DNA of 64,000 nucleotides. Source: Hydrogenophaga sp. BPS33 (lineage in GTDB: Bacteria; Pseudomonadota; Gammaproteobacteria; Burkholderiales; Burkholderiaceae_C). Below are positions 32,828 to 46,778 of this stretch, in pieces; within the stretch, counting starts at the first letter, position 1, and each line of letters opens with the position of its first letter. A model generated the notes under the pieces. That model worked only from the letters and a program-made list of their open reading frames with translations, was not told the origin of the DNA and did no database searches. The stretch covers positions 5,456,001-5,520,000 of the forward strand of contig NZ_CP044549.1 of NCBI RefSeq assembly GCF_009859475.1, written 5' to 3'. The translations under genes and the position numbers were made by a program.

Positions 32828-33613
32828 TTACCGGGTTCCGGTTGAATCGTTGCGATTCGTATCGTCGGCATCGTCGGTGGCGCCGTCGCCAATGCCGATG
32901 CCTTTGTCGACGATGTCGTCGATCTGCCCCTGGCGCCGGCTGAGGTAGGCGTCGCGGATGAAGCTGTATTTGTCCATGCCGGAATCGTCCAGCATCGATG
33001 AGGCTCGCAGCAGGCGCGCGCGGCCGTCCACGACGCGCAGCGCATACAGGGAGTTCCGGGTGGCCCGGTGGTCCACGCCGGCGACAGGATCGCCGTGCAC
33101 GTCGACAAATGAGGCGGCACCGTCACGGACCGACGAAGGCCCGAACAGCGGCAGCACCAGGTAAGGGCCGGCGGGCGTTCCCCAGCGACCCAGCGTGTGG
33201 CCAAAGTCCAACTGGGTGCGCGGAATGCGCATCTCGGTCGCAATGTCGAACACGCCGGCCAGACCGAACACCGAATTGACACTGAAGCGCATCAGGTTCT
33301 CCACGGCCTCGCGCGGACGCAATTGCAGCCCCGCGTTGACCGAAGACCAGAGATCGCCCAGGTTGCCGAAGAAGTTGCCCACCCCCGTGCGCACCGGGCT
33401 GGGCGTGACCTTTTCGTACGCGGTGGCCACCGGCTTGAGCACGGCCGTGTCCAGCGTGTCGTTGAACTTGTAGACACCGCGGTTGAACGGTTCGAGTGGG
33501 TCGCGTGGATTCGCATCGGGGCCGGTGGCACAGCCTGCGGCCAGCGACAACAAGGCAGCCAATGCCATCGCCTTTGCGACGGTCTTGTGTGTTTTGTGGG
33601 TGTAATTTGTCAT
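32828..33613 (-). CDS. mlaA: Outer-membrane lipoprotein MlaA (VacJ)
   Basis: Removes phospholipids from the outer leaflet of the outer membrane. It is 261 residues. The lipoprotein signal ends in LSLAAGC, and the mature part opens DPLEPFNRGVYKFNDTLD, the family signature. The conserved FGPSSVRDG and YLVLPLFGP segments follow. A 30-residue Asp/Gly-rich C-terminal tail is probably disordered. Unlike E. coli, mlaA is inside the mla operon, between mlaD and mlaC. Confidence 0.95.
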   Translation of the reverse strand: MTNYTHKTHKTVAKAMALAALLSLAAGCATGPDANPRDPLEPFNRGVYKFNDTLDTAVLKPVATAYEKVTPSPVRTGVGNFFGNLGDLWSSVNAGLQLRPREAVENLMRFSVNSVFGLAGVFDIATEMRIPRTQLDFGHTLGRWGTPAGPYLVLPLFGPSSVRDGAASFVDVHGDPVAGVDHRATRNSLYALRVVDGRARLLRASSMLDDSGMDKYSFIRDAYLSRRQGQIDDIVDKGIGIGDGATDDADDTNRNDSTGTR

Positions 33614-33719
33614 CTTGAGAGTCCCTGGGAGTCACGCCACGGCGCATGCGTTGGTGGCCCATCCGATTCTCGTCGCCACGAATGGGCCTCAGACGCCGCC
33701 GTTGTAACGCACCAACAGC

Positions 33720-34208
33720 CTACTTGGCCGGGTCCGGCTTGTCGGCACCTTCGGCCGCCTTGCTGAACAGGAACTGGCTGATCAGGTTTTCCAGCACGAT
33801 GGCCGACTGTGTCTGGGTGGTCACGTCGCCGTCCTGAAAGCTGCGTTCGTCGCCACCGGGTTCGATGCCGATGTATTGGTCACCCAGCAAGCCACTCGTG
33901 AGAATCTTGAGCGAGCTGTCCTTGGGGAACGCGTAGCGCGATTCCAGCTCGAGGCGGATGTTGGCCTGGAAGGTCTTGTCGTCGAATGCGATCGAGGACA
34001 CACGCCCCACCACCACGCCGGCGCTGCGCACCGCGGCCTTGGGTTTGAGGCCGCCGGCGTTGTCGAAGCGGCCGACCACGTGGTAGGTCTTCTCGAAATT
34101 CAGGCTCAGCAGATTGGCCGACTGCAAGGCGAGGAACAGGATGGCTGCCGCGCCGATCAGCACGAAGAGGCCGACCCAGACGTCATTCTTGGAAGATTGC
34201 ATATTCAT
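33720..34208 (-). CDS. mlaD: Mla substrate-binding MCE protein MlaD
   Basis: Inner-membrane-anchored hexameric MCE protein that takes lipids from MlaC and passes them to MlaE. It is 162 residues. One transmembrane helix (about 10-30) is followed by a single MCE domain (YHVVGRFDNAGGLKPKAAVRSAGVVVGRV) and a C-terminal helix (QSAIVLENLISQFLFSKA) that lines the lipid channel. It is followed by a 106-bp gap containing nested inverted repeats but no gene. Confidence 0.95.
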   Translation of the reverse strand: MNMQSSKNDVWVGLFVLIGAAAILFLALQSANLLSLNFEKTYHVVGRFDNAGGLKPKAAVRSAGVVVGRVSSIAFDDKTFQANIRLELESRYAFPKDSSLKILTSGLLGDQYIGIEPGGDERSFQDGDVTTQTQSAIVLENLISQFLFSKAAEGADKPDPAK

Positions 34209-34216
34209 TGCTCCAC

Positions 34217-34999
34217 TCAGATGCTGAACATCATGGCGGTGAGGACGAAGTCCAGCGCCAGCACGCTCAGCGAGGCCACCACCACGGTGCGGGTGGTGGC
34301 ACGGGAAACGCCTTCGGGTGTGGGATGCGCCTTGAATCCCTGCAGGAGGGCCACGAAGGTCACCGCAAAACCAAACACCACACTTTTGACAATGCCGTTG
34401 CCGACGTCGGCCCAGACGTCCACGCCGCCTTGCATCTGGCCCCAGAAGGCGCCGCCATCCAGTCCGATCAACAGCACGCCAACGACCCAGCCGCCGATGA
34501 TGCCGACTGCACTGAACACCGCCGCCAGCAAGGGCATGGCGATCACACCCGCCCAGAAGCGCGGCGCGAGCACGCGGCGCACCGGGTCGACCGCCATCAT
34601 TTCCATGGCGCTGAGTTGCTCACCCGCTTTCATGAGGCCGATCTCGGCCGTGAGCGAGGTGCCTGCGCGGCCCGCGAACAGCAATGCGGTGACCACAGGG
34701 CCCAACTCGCGCATCAGCGAGAGCGCCACCAGCAAGCCCAGCGCTTCGGTGGCACCGTAACGCTGCAAGGTGTAGTACCCCTGCAGGCTGAGCACAAAGC
34801 CCACGAACAGGCCCGACACGCCAATGATGGCCAGCGAGTGGTTGCCCAGGAAATGGATCTGGTCGCGCACCAGCGCAGGGCGGCGCAGGGCGGCGCCGAA
34901 GAGCCATATCAGCCGCAAGAACAGGCGGGTGCCCTGGCCCACGCTGGCCAGCAGCACGCGCACCGCCAAACCCACGCGGGCGGGATGCAAGGCGTTCAT
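34217..34999 (-). CDS. mlaE: Mla ABC transporter permease MlaE
   Basis: Integral-membrane subunit (DUF140 family, 260 residues, five or six helices) of the MlaFEDB complex. Diagnostic stretches are [20 protein letters not shown], a coupling-helix region [20 protein letters not shown] and the [15 protein letters not shown] loop. Its start overlaps the mlaF stop by 4 bp, and it ends 8 bp before mlaD. Confidence 0.96.
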   Translation of the reverse strand: MNALHPARVGLAVRVLLASVGQGTRLFLRLIWLFGAALRRPALVRDQIHFLGNHSLAIIGVSGLFVGFVLSLQGYYTLQRYGATEALGLLVALSLMRELGPVVTALLFAGRAGTSLTAEIGLMKAGEQLSAMEMMAVDPVRRVLAPRFWAGVIAMPLLAAVFSAVGIIGGWVVGVLLIGLDGGAFWGQMQGGVDVWADVGNGIVKSVVFGFAVTFVALLQGFKAHPTPEGVSRATTRTVVVASLSVLALDFVLTAMMFSI

Positions 35000-35832
35000 G
35001 ATCGTGCTCCCCGGCCTTGACGTTGTGAGGGGCCGAAATCCTCGCCCAGTGCCGGTCCGGGGTGGTGGAAACGCACCGGCCCATCGGGCAAGGCATTGAC
35101 GAACTGGTGAACCAGCGGGTCCTGGCTGTGGCGCACCTCCTCGGGCGTGCCTTGCGCGGCGATCTTGCCGTTGGCCAGCACGATCACCTGGTCGGCGATG
35201 TGGAAGGTTTCGTCCAGGTCGTGCGAGACCACGATGCTGGTCAGGCCCATGGCGTCATTGAGCTGGCGGATCAGGCGCGCGGCGGTACCGAGCGAGATCG
35301 GATCCAGGCCGGCAAAGGGCTCGTCGTACATCACGAGCTCGGGGTCGAGCGCGATCGCACGCGCCAGCGCCACGCGCCGCGCCATGCCGCCGGAGAGTTC
35401 GCTGGGCATGAGGTCGCGCGCACCGCGCAGGCCGACGGCGTTGAGCTTCATGAGCACGACATCGCGCACCAGGGCTTCGGGCAACCGGGTGTGCTCGCGC
35501 AGCGCAAAGGCCACGTTATCGAACACGTTCATGTCGGTGAACAGCGCGCCGAACTGGAACAGCATGCCCATGCGCCGGCGTGCGGCATACAAGGCGGCCT
35601 CGTTCATCGTGGTCACGTCCTGTCCGTCGAACAGCGTCTGGCCGGACTGGGCGCGAATCTGCCCGCCAATGAGCCTGAGCACGGTGGTCTTGCCGCCACC
35701 CGAGGCGCCCATGAGCGCCGTGACCTTGCCACGCGGCACGGTCAGCGAGATGTTGTCGAGGATGGCGCGCTCGCCGTAACCAAACGTCAGGTTGCGCAGT
35801 TCGACCAGAGGGGAAGGGGTATCGGTGGGCAT
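34996..35832 (-). CDS. mlaF: Mla ABC transporter ATP-binding protein MlaF
   Basis: ATPase powering lipid transport through MlaE. It is 278 residues from the ATG at 35832. Walker A is GASGGGKTT near 42, the signature is [14 protein letters not shown], Walker B is [13 protein letters not shown], and the H-loop is VVSHDLDET. The C-terminal tail [16 protein letters not shown] is typical of MlaF. No Shine-Dalgarno is visible because a strong hairpin ends 3 bp upstream of this ATG. The frame stays open further upstream to 35916, but that part does not resemble the family. Confidence 0.94.
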   Translation of the reverse strand: MPTDTPSPLVELRNLTFGYGERAILDNISLTVPRGKVTALMGASGGGKTTVLRLIGGQIRAQSGQTLFDGQDVTTMNEAALYAARRRMGMLFQFGALFTDMNVFDNVAFALREHTRLPEALVRDVVLMKLNAVGLRGARDLMPSELSGGMARRVALARAIALDPELVMYDEPFAGLDPISLGTAARLIRQLNDAMGLTSIVVSHDLDETFHIADQVIVLANGKIAAQGTPEEVRHSQDPLVHQFVNALPDGPVRFHHPGPALGEDFGPSQRQGRGARS

Positions 35833-35835
35833 CAA

Positions 35836-35868
35836 GCAAAAGCCGGGCAATTCGAGCCCGGCTTTTGC
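35836..35868 (-). terminator. Bidirectional-looking intrinsic terminator between gltD and mlaF
   Basis: Perfect 13-bp stem, GCAAAAGCCGGGC and its exact complement, around a 7-base loop. It gives an A-run on one side and TTTT on the other on both strands. It lies 121-153 bp past the gltD stop and 3 bp before the mlaF start codon. Confidence 0.6.
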
Positions 35869-35910
35869 ATGATAAGGGATTCGCCGCCGGCGAGCCGTGG
35901 CTCCATCCAG

Positions 35911-35982
35911 GGGCATCGCGGATCCGGCTTCGCCGGTCCCAGATGCCGCCCCTTGAGGGGTCGCGCGCAGCGCGGCGGGGGG
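35911..35982. repeat. REP-like palindromic intergenic sequence
   Basis: Two adjacent palindromic units fill most of the gltD-mlaF gap. The first (35913-35946) has outer arms GCATC/GATGC around a GATCCGGCTTCGCCGGTC core. The second begins CCCCTTGAGGGG (35950-35961) and runs into GCGCGCAGCGCGGCGGGGGG. The pattern resembles repeats that I recall as common between genes in Comamonadaceae. That recollection is not tested here, and I see no second full copy in this window. Confidence 0.5.
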
Positions 35983-35988
35983 ATCCTT

Positions 35989-37455
35989 CTACCTGGGCAG
36001 GTCGGAGAATCCCATCAGGAACTCGTCGACCGCGCGCGCCGCCTGCCGGCCTTCGCGGATCGCCCACACCACCAGGCTCTGGCCGCGGCGCATGTCGCCG
36101 GCGGCGAAGACCTTGGGCACATTGGTCTCATAGCCGCCGATGAAGTCGGTACCGGCCTTGGCATTGCCGCGGGCGTCTTTCTCCACGCCGAAACCGTCGA
36201 GGATGGTGGCAACCGGGTTCACGAAGCCCATGGCGAGCAGCACCAGATCGGCCTTGTAGGTCTTCTCCGTGCCGGGAACCTCGACCAGCTTGCCGTCCTT
36301 GAATTCGACTTGCACCGTGGTCAGACCCGTGACCTTGCCCTTCTCGCCGATGAATTCCTTGGTGGAAATGGCGAATTCGCGCACGCAACCCTCTTCGTGG
36401 CTGGAGCTGGTGCGCAGCTTGAGCGGCCAGTAGGGCCACACCAGGGGTTTGTTTTCCTGCTCGGGCGGCTGGGGCATGACCTCGAACTGGGTCACGCTGA
36501 CCGCGCCGTGGCGGTTGCTCGTGCCTACGCAGTCGCTGCCCGTGTCGCCGCCACCGATCACGATCACGTGTTTGCCATCGGCACGCAACTGGCCCTTGAG
36601 CTTGTCACCCGCATTGATCTTGTTCTGTTGCGGCAGGAACTCCATGGCGAAGTGGATACCGTCGAGGTCGCGGCCGGGCACGGGCAGGTCGCGGCTCTGC
36701 TCGGAGCCACCGGTCAGCAGCACGGCGTCGAAGTCTTTCTGCAGCTGTGCGGGGGTGACGGTTTCCTTGGCCCAGTTGGTCACCTTGCTACCCTTGGGTA
36801 GTTCGCCCACCAGCACGCCGGTGCGGAACACCACACCTTCGGCCTCCATCTGCTTCACGCGCAGATCGATGTGGCTCTTCTCCATCTTGAAGTCGGGAAT
36901 GCCATAGCGCAGCAGGCCGCCCACGCGGTCGTTCTTCTCGAACAAGGTCACGTCGTGGCCGGCACGGGCCAACTGTTGCGCAGCGGCCATGCCGGCCGGA
37001 CCGGAGCCCACCACGGCCACCTTCTTGCCGGTCTTGTGGCGCGCCGGCTGCGGCTGGACCCAGCCTTCGGCCCACGCGCGGTCGATGATGGCGTGCTCGA
37101 TCGACTTGATGCCCACGGCATCGCCATTCACATTGAGCGTGCAGGCGGCCTCGCAGGGCGCGGGGCAGATGCGGCCGGTGAACTCGGGGAAGTTGTTGGT
37201 GCTGTGCAGCACGGTGATGGCGTTCTGCCAGTCGCCCTGGTACACGAGGTCGTTGAAGTCCGGAATGATGTTGTTGACCGGGCAGCCGCTGTTGCAGAAC
37301 GGCGTGCCGCAGTCCATGCAGCGCGCGGCCTGCACCTTGGATTGCGGCTCATCGAGGCCGACGACGAATTCCTTGTAGTGCTTCACGCGTTCCGGCACGG
37401 GCTTGTAGCCCTCTTCCAGACGCTCGTATTCCATGAAGCCGGTGACTTTTCCCAT
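35989..37455 (-). CDS. gltD: Glutamate synthase (NADPH), small subunit
   Basis: Feeds electrons from NADPH through FAD and iron-sulfur clusters to GltB. It is 488 residues. The N-terminal iron-sulfur domain has [14 protein letters not shown] and CPAPCEAAC cysteine groups. An FAD Rossmann motif [21 protein letters not shown] lies near 150 and an NADPH motif [13 protein letters not shown] near 290. The C-terminal [20 protein letters not shown] is the second FAD region. It lies about 39 bp after gltB in the same operon. Confidence 0.97.
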   Translation of the reverse strand: MGKVTGFMEYERLEEGYKPVPERVKHYKEFVVGLDEPQSKVQAARCMDCGTPFCNSGCPVNNIIPDFNDLVYQGDWQNAITVLHSTNNFPEFTGRICPAPCEAACTLNVNGDAVGIKSIEHAIIDRAWAEGWVQPQPARHKTGKKVAVVGSGPAGMAAAQQLARAGHDVTLFEKNDRVGGLLRYGIPDFKMEKSHIDLRVKQMEAEGVVFRTGVLVGELPKGSKVTNWAKETVTPAQLQKDFDAVLLTGGSEQSRDLPVPGRDLDGIHFAMEFLPQQNKINAGDKLKGQLRADGKHVIVIGGGDTGSDCVGTSNRHGAVSVTQFEVMPQPPEQENKPLVWPYWPLKLRTSSSHEEGCVREFAISTKEFIGEKGKVTGLTTVQVEFKDGKLVEVPGTEKTYKADLVLLAMGFVNPVATILDGFGVEKDARGNAKAGTDFIGGYETNVPKVFAAGDMRRGQSLVVWAIREGRQAARAVDEFLMGFSDLPR

Positions 37456-37494
37456 GATGCGATTCCTTCGTTGTCTTGCGTGCGTGCGGCCGGC

Positions 37495-42273
<4,779 letters not shown>

Positions 42274-42321
42274 GGCGCGTCCTTCTCGGTTCGTGGGCGG
42301 AAATGCAAAAAAGCGGATGCG

Positions 42322-42350
42322 AGCTTATTGCATTGCAACAACAATGCCAA
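42322..42350 (-). promoter_or_regulatory. Candidate sigma-70 promoter for gltBD
   Basis: On the minus strand, -35 TTGGCA (plus 42345-42350) and -10 TAAGCT (plus 42322-42327) are separated by exactly 17 bp, 49 bp upstream of the gltB ATG. The -35 matches consensus at five of six bases; the -10 is weak. The left end of the RAYT element lies only 12 bp further upstream. Confidence 0.4.
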
Positions 42351-42361
42351 GCAATTTAAAT

Positions 42362-43209
42362 GGGGTCAGATTCCAATTAAATCCCGACAATTTCAATATG
42401 ATTTTTATTGGGGACAGATTAAGTGAATGCGCACCACCGCACGAGGCAGCCCCAAGTGGTCAGCCTTCTACGGGGAGAGAAGGTGGACGTCCTGGGGCAG
42501 CGCGGGTGGTTCTGCGAGGCGTTCGCTTTTGCAACTCTGCTGAAAACTCAGGGCCGCCAAGAGCCCAGCCGTGCAAAGTGGCATCGGTGATCGCACGCTG
42601 CTGTGCCGCAGACTGGCCTTCACGCACCAATTCGGTATACGCCGCCTCACGCGCAAACGGTGTGTTGCCCAAAGCCCAATAAGAGGCTGGTGGCACGATC
42701 CGGCGATCGGGCGTCTGCCCGACGTAGTGGCCATGGCTGGACCAGCGGTGGCTCTTCGGGTCGGACACCATCCCGGCCCGCACCGGGTTGAGATCGATGT
42801 AGACCATGCAGGCCAGCAGATAGCGCTCCGTCTGAACCAGCGTGGACTTGTAGCGCCCCTCCCACAGCGTCCCGGTGCGGTGGTACAGATCGTTGAAGTA
42901 GCGCACGTAACGCCGGCCAACCGCCTGCATCGTCAGGGGCACACCTTGTGCGGTTTCAGGCGTCAGCAGCAGGTGAAAGTGGTTGTCCATCAACACGTAG
43001 GCGTTGAAGGCGACCTGGTGCTTTCGTGCGTTCTCGCTGATCAAATCGAGCATGACCTCGCGGTCGGCATCGCTTCTGAAGATGTCTTGTCGGTTGTTGC
43101 CACGCTGGATGACGTGGTGCGGATAACCGGGAACGGTGAGGCGGGGAAGTCGGGCCATGGCGTGACAAAGGGGCATCGCGGCAGCCGCGCCGCAAACCAA
43201 TCTGACCCC
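42362..43209 (-). mobile_element. RAYT / IS200-like element with 11-bp inverted ends
   Basis: An 848-bp unit bounded by GGGGTCAGATT (42362-42372) and its exact reverse complement AATCTGACCCC (43199-43209), containing one Y1-type transposase gene. A second, slightly different box GGGGACAGATT (42410-42420) lies inside the left end. The 37 bp between the two left boxes is strikingly AT-rich against the GC-rich surroundings. No target-site duplication was recognised, consistent with HUH-type transposition, which normally makes none. Confidence 0.72.
42460..43158 (-). CDS. REP-associated tyrosine transposase (Y1_Tnp, RAYT)
   Basis: HUH single-strand transposase of the IS200/RAYT superfamily, 232 residues. 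It opens with ARLPRLTVPGYPHHVIQRGNN, the usual RAYT start. The metal-binding HUH motif is in MDNHFHLLLTP near 57-67. The catalytic Tyr is expected in VGRRYVRYFNDLYHRTG near 80-96. The DLNPVRAGMV and SSHGHYVG segments are also family marks. It appears intact, with no frameshift or missing catalytic residue. The start ATG at 43158 was chosen for the family N-terminus; the longer upstream frame runs into the element end. Confidence 0.9.
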   Translation of the reverse strand: MARLPRLTVPGYPHHVIQRGNNRQDIFRSDADREVMLDLISENARKHQVAFNAYVLMDNHFHLLLTPETAQGVPLTMQAVGRRYVRYFNDLYHRTGTLWEGRYKSTLVQTERYLLACMVYIDLNPVRAGMVSDPKSHRWSSHGHYVGQTPDRRIVPPASYWALGNTPFAREAAYTELVREGQSAAQQRAITDATLHGWALGGPEFSAELQKRTPRRTTRAAPGRPPSLPVEG

Positions 43210-43211
43210 GA

Positions 43212-44426
43212 TTATGGGCGCGCACGCCACACGGCCTGCAACCACAGGGCCAATGCAATGCCCAGTAGCGAAGACGCCCCCGTCACCAACCAGGTCCATT
43301 GCCATCCGCCCACCACGGTCGCCACCCAGGCCACCAGCGGCGGCCCGAGAAATTGACCCAGCGACGAGAACTGCTGCATCCAACCGACCGTGGTGGACAC
43401 GGAGTCGTCATCGGGCGCGAGCTTCACGGCCAAGCCGAACAAGGTTCCCGGGATCAAGCCTCCCATGCCGGAAAACACGAGGACCGCAAGGTACTGCAGA
43501 AACGGATGGCCTTCCGCACCAAAGGCAATCCCTGCCCCCACCCCCATCGCGATGTAGGCCAGCACAAGCGCAGCACCGGGCCGTGCGCCGCGGGCGAGCC
43601 ACCATCCCGCGCCGATATTGCCCACCATGTTGATGCCCGCGGCCAGTGCACTGAGCAAGGCGACCGTGGATCCCGCGTAGCCGGCCTGGCTGTAGATCGT
43701 GGGCAAGAAGCCGATCACGGCCAGCCATTGGCCTGAGTACAGGAAGAACGCCAAGGCCAGAAGCCAAGGCCCGGGAGAGCGGAGCGTGCGCCACAGGCGC
43801 GTTCCCAGCGCGGCCACCCCAGGGGGCGCCCCAGATGACACCGGCAAAGGCCCATCCGGCTTCACACCCCATGCAATCCCGGCGGCGGCGAGCAACGACA
43901 GCAGCGCCAGCAACACCCAGGCCCAACGCCACCCCACGGCAGACAACAAGGGTACCCCCAGCAGCAACGCCACCGCAGTACCCACCGGCATGTAGGCCCC
44001 CCACCAACCCAGCGCGCGCGACAAGGTGGGCGCGTGATGCACGCGCTGGCGCAGCAGTCCCGGCGCCGGCAACACGGCCAGCAGGAAGCCCATGCCTTCC
44101 ACGACGCGCGTGGCCAACAATACAGCCACGTTGGCGGCCAAGGCTCCGAGGAGGCTGCCCAGCGCCAACAGCACCAAGCCTGCCAGCATGACGCGACGGG
44201 GACCCAATCGATCGGCCATCAGCCCGACCCATACGCCCAGCGTCATGCCCGCCAGTTGCACGAGCGAGAGCAGGAAACCCGCCTGAACCAAGGTCACGCC
44301 GAGGCTGTTCGTCAACACAGGAATGGCCACGGGCAGCTTGCCTACATGCAACGCGCAAGAGACCCCCGCAGTCACCACGAGGGTGGCCAGACGCCTGGGA
44401 CCCGCGGCGCTGGCCTTGTCGCTCAC
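43212..44426 (-). CDS. MFS transporter (CynX/NimT-like)
   Basis: Major facilitator superfamily permease of 404 residues with about 12 helices. The loop 2-3 motif is GLMADRLGPRRVMLAG. Overall pattern and size suggest the CynX/NimT-like branch, but the substrate cannot be inferred. It begins with a GTG that overlaps the dgt stop (GTGA), so it is translationally coupled to an unrelated enzyme gene. Its TAA stop lies 3 bp from the right inverted end of the RAYT element, yet the last helix seems complete. Confidence 0.85.
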   Translation of the reverse strand: MSDKASAAGPRRLATLVVTAGVSCALHVGKLPVAIPVLTNSLGVTLVQAGFLLSLVQLAGMTLGVWVGLMADRLGPRRVMLAGLVLLALGSLLGALAANVAVLLATRVVEGMGFLLAVLPAPGLLRQRVHHAPTLSRALGWWGAYMPVGTAVALLLGVPLLSAVGWRWAWVLLALLSLLAAAGIAWGVKPDGPLPVSSGAPPGVAALGTRLWRTLRSPGPWLLALAFFLYSGQWLAVIGFLPTIYSQAGYAGSTVALLSALAAGINMVGNIGAGWWLARGARPGAALVLAYIAMGVGAGIAFGAEGHPFLQYLAVLVFSGMGGLIPGTLFGLAVKLAPDDDSVSTTVGWMQQFSSLGQFLGPPLVAWVATVVGGWQWTWLVTGASSLLGIALALWLQAVWRARP

Positions 44427-45616
44427 GGGAACAACACTGCGCCGAAAAGACGCTCGTGCTCACGGATCGCAAAGCGGTCGGTCATGCCGGCGATGTAGTC
44501 GGCCACTGCTCGGGCCAGATCCCGGCGATTTCCGTGCGCCTCGGGCAACTCCTGGGGGGTTTCCATGTAGCGCTCGAAAAGATCGCTGACCACACGACGG
44601 GCGCGGGCCGTCGTTTCCGTCACTTGTGGATGGCGATACAGATTGCGAAACAGGAACGCCTTGAGGGCCTGCGAGCGCTCGCGCATGTCATCGGAGAAAG
44701 CCACCAAAGGCAAACTGGCACGCACGGCATCGGGCGAGTCGACGCCCGATGCCGTGATGCGGCTGCGCGTGAGGGCGATCACGTCGTAGACCTGATCGCT
44801 GAGCATGAGCCGAATGGTTTCGAACAGCAATCGACGGCCTTGAAGCGTGGGATGCGTGCGCACAGCTACTTCACGGTAGTGCCGAAAGAGCTCAACCTCG
44901 TCCATCTGCTCGATGGTCAGCAAGCCCGAGCGCACACCATCGTCAATATCGTGCGCGTTGTAGGCGATTTCATCGGCGAGGTTGCAAAGCTGGGCCTCCA
45001 GCGAAGGGGAGCCACCGCTCAAAAACCGCGATGCCACACCGCCGGGCTCTTGCTGCTCCAAGCGCCGAGCATTCACCTTCGAACAGTGCTTGAGGATGCC
45101 TTCGCGGGTTTCGAAGCAGAGATTGAGCCCATCGAATGCAGGGTAGCGCTCCTCCAGCGCATCCACCACACGCAAACTTTGCAGGTTGTGCTCGAAGCCA
45201 AGGCTTTCATCGCCAGCCAGCGAAGCGCTTTCGGAGAAGTTCTTGAGACTGCTGTTGAGCGCGTCCTGCCCCGCATGCCCGAAAGGGGTGTGCCCCAAGT
45301 CGTGCGCCAGCGCGATGGCCTCCACAAGGTCCTCGTTCAACTGCAAGGACCGCGCAATACTGCGCCCCAGCTGCGCGACCTCCAGCGAATGGGTCAAGCG
45401 TGTGCGGAACAGATCGCCTTCGTGGTTCAAAAACACCTGCGTCTTGTAGACCAGGCGTCGAAAGGCCGTGGAATGAATGACGCGATCCCGGTCGCGCTGA
45501 AAAGCGGTCCGCGTCGGTGCTTCGGGCTCCGGATGGCGTCGACCACGACTGGCTTTGGGGTCGCTTGCAAAGCGGGCCAGCGTGCCTTCACGCGTCACGG
45601 CGCCCGAGGAGGTCAT
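44423..45616 (-). CDS. dgt: dGTP triphosphohydrolase-like HD phosphohydrolase
   Basis: Hydrolyses dNTPs to nucleoside and triphosphate. It is 397 residues, the shorter family form compared with about 505 in E. coli Dgt. The HD-domain ligands are His in [16 protein letters not shown] and His-Asp in [19 protein letters not shown]; the downstream [14 protein letters not shown] carries the last aspartates. The ATG at 45616 overlaps the aroB stop (ATGA). The aroK-aroB-dgt order is common in betaproteobacteria. Confidence 0.94.
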   Translation of the reverse strand: MTSSGAVTREGTLARFASDPKASRGRRHPEPEAPTRTAFQRDRDRVIHSTAFRRLVYKTQVFLNHEGDLFRTRLTHSLEVAQLGRSIARSLQLNEDLVEAIALAHDLGHTPFGHAGQDALNSSLKNFSESASLAGDESLGFEHNLQSLRVVDALEERYPAFDGLNLCFETREGILKHCSKVNARRLEQQEPGGVASRFLSGGSPSLEAQLCNLADEIAYNAHDIDDGVRSGLLTIEQMDEVELFRHYREVAVRTHPTLQGRRLLFETIRLMLSDQVYDVIALTRSRITASGVDSPDAVRASLPLVAFSDDMRERSQALKAFLFRNLYRHPQVTETTARARRVVSDLFERYMETPQELPEAHGNRRDLARAVADYIAGMTDRFAIREHERLFGAVLFP

Positions 45617-46737
45617 GACACCCGGCAACTGGCGTTGATCACCTCGGCCACGATCGCATCGGGCGCGCTGCGCACGGTCGCCTGGCCGATCGGATCGATC
45701 ACGACAAATTTGATCTCTCCGGCCTCGGCCTTTTTGTCCACGCGCATCAGTTCCAGATAGCGGCCAACGTTGTCATGCTCGCTCAGGACAGGCGCCACCA
45801 GGGGAAGGCCGGCGCGGCGCACCAATGCCGACAACCGATCCACAAATGCCTGATCGACCAGACCCAAGGCCTGCGAGAGCCGCGCAGCCATGACCATCCC
45901 GCACCCCACAGCCTCACCATGCAACCATTCGCCGTAACCCATGCCGGCCTCAATGGCATGACCGAAGGTGTGGCCGAAGTTCAGAATCGCGCGCACACCG
46001 GATTCGCGCTCGTCCTGGCTGACGACCCAGGCCTTGATCTCGCAACTGCGGCGCACCGCAAACGCCAGCGCACTCAAGTCGCGTTCGAGAAGCGCATCCA
46101 GGTTGTCTTCCAGCCACTCCATGAAACCCATGTCAGAGATAGGCCCATACTTGATGATCTCCGCAAGCCCTGCGCTGAGCTCGCGTTCGGGCAAGGTCTT
46201 GAGCACGTCCAGATCGCACACCACGCGCCGCGGCTGATAGAACGCCCCGATCATGTTCTTGCCCAAGGGGTGATTGATCGCCGTCTTCCCACCCACGGAC
46301 GAATCCACCTGCGCGAGCAATGTGGTTGGCACCTGAACAAACGGCACGCCGCGCATGTAGCTGGCGGCGGCAAATCCGGTCATGTCACCGATCACCCCTC
46401 CTCCCAAAGCGAACAACACCGTGCTGCGATCACAGCGGTGGGTCAGCAAGGCATCGAAGATGAGATTCAGGGACTCCCAGTTCTTGTGCGACTCGCCATC
46501 CGGCAGCACGACCGAATGGACAGCGGGAAAGTGAACCTTCAATGCGTTGAACAACCGGTCACCGTACAGCGCGACCACGGTTGGATTGGACACGATCATC
46601 GCATTCGCGGCACCTGGAAGCTCGGCATACGAGGACGCGCTACCCAACAGGTCCCCTCCGATCGCGATGCCGTAGCTGCGATCACCCAGATCGATATTTA
46701 CCCACTGAGCGTTGGAATCCAGATGCTGTGAAGTCAT
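45613..46737 (-). CDS. aroB: 3-dehydroquinate synthase
   Basis: Second step of the shikimate pathway: cyclises DAHP to 3-dehydroquinate, with NAD and a divalent metal. It is 374 residues. It shows the NAD-binding [14 protein letters not shown] and [19 protein letters not shown], the active-site [21 protein letters not shown], and zinc ligands in [19 protein letters not shown] and GEAVGCGM. The ATG at 46737 is used; an in-frame GTG lies two codons upstream. Confidence 0.97.
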   Translation of the reverse strand: MTSQHLDSNAQWVNIDLGDRSYGIAIGGDLLGSASSYAELPGAANAMIVSNPTVVALYGDRLFNALKVHFPAVHSVVLPDGESHKNWESLNLIFDALLTHRCDRSTVLFALGGGVIGDMTGFAAASYMRGVPFVQVPTTLLAQVDSSVGGKTAINHPLGKNMIGAFYQPRRVVCDLDVLKTLPERELSAGLAEIIKYGPISDMGFMEWLEDNLDALLERDLSALAFAVRRSCEIKAWVVSQDERESGVRAILNFGHTFGHAIEAGMGYGEWLHGEAVGCGMVMAARLSQALGLVDQAFVDRLSALVRRAGLPLVAPVLSEHDNVGRYLELMRVDKKAEAGEIKFVVIDPIGQATVRSAPDAIVAEVINASCRVS

Positions 46738-46778
46738 GGGCACCGAGTTTATTCGGTGTCCATGTTGACGTCCGATGC

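Noticed and set aside
34200..35020. Plus-strand frames opposite mlaE
   Set aside because: MlaE is unmistakable on the minus strand; the plus frames are His/Gln-rich mirror translations.
43212..44426. MFS gene truncated by the RAYT element
   Set aside because: The stop is only 3 bp from the element end, but about 12 helices and a short basic tail are present, so the gene looks complete.
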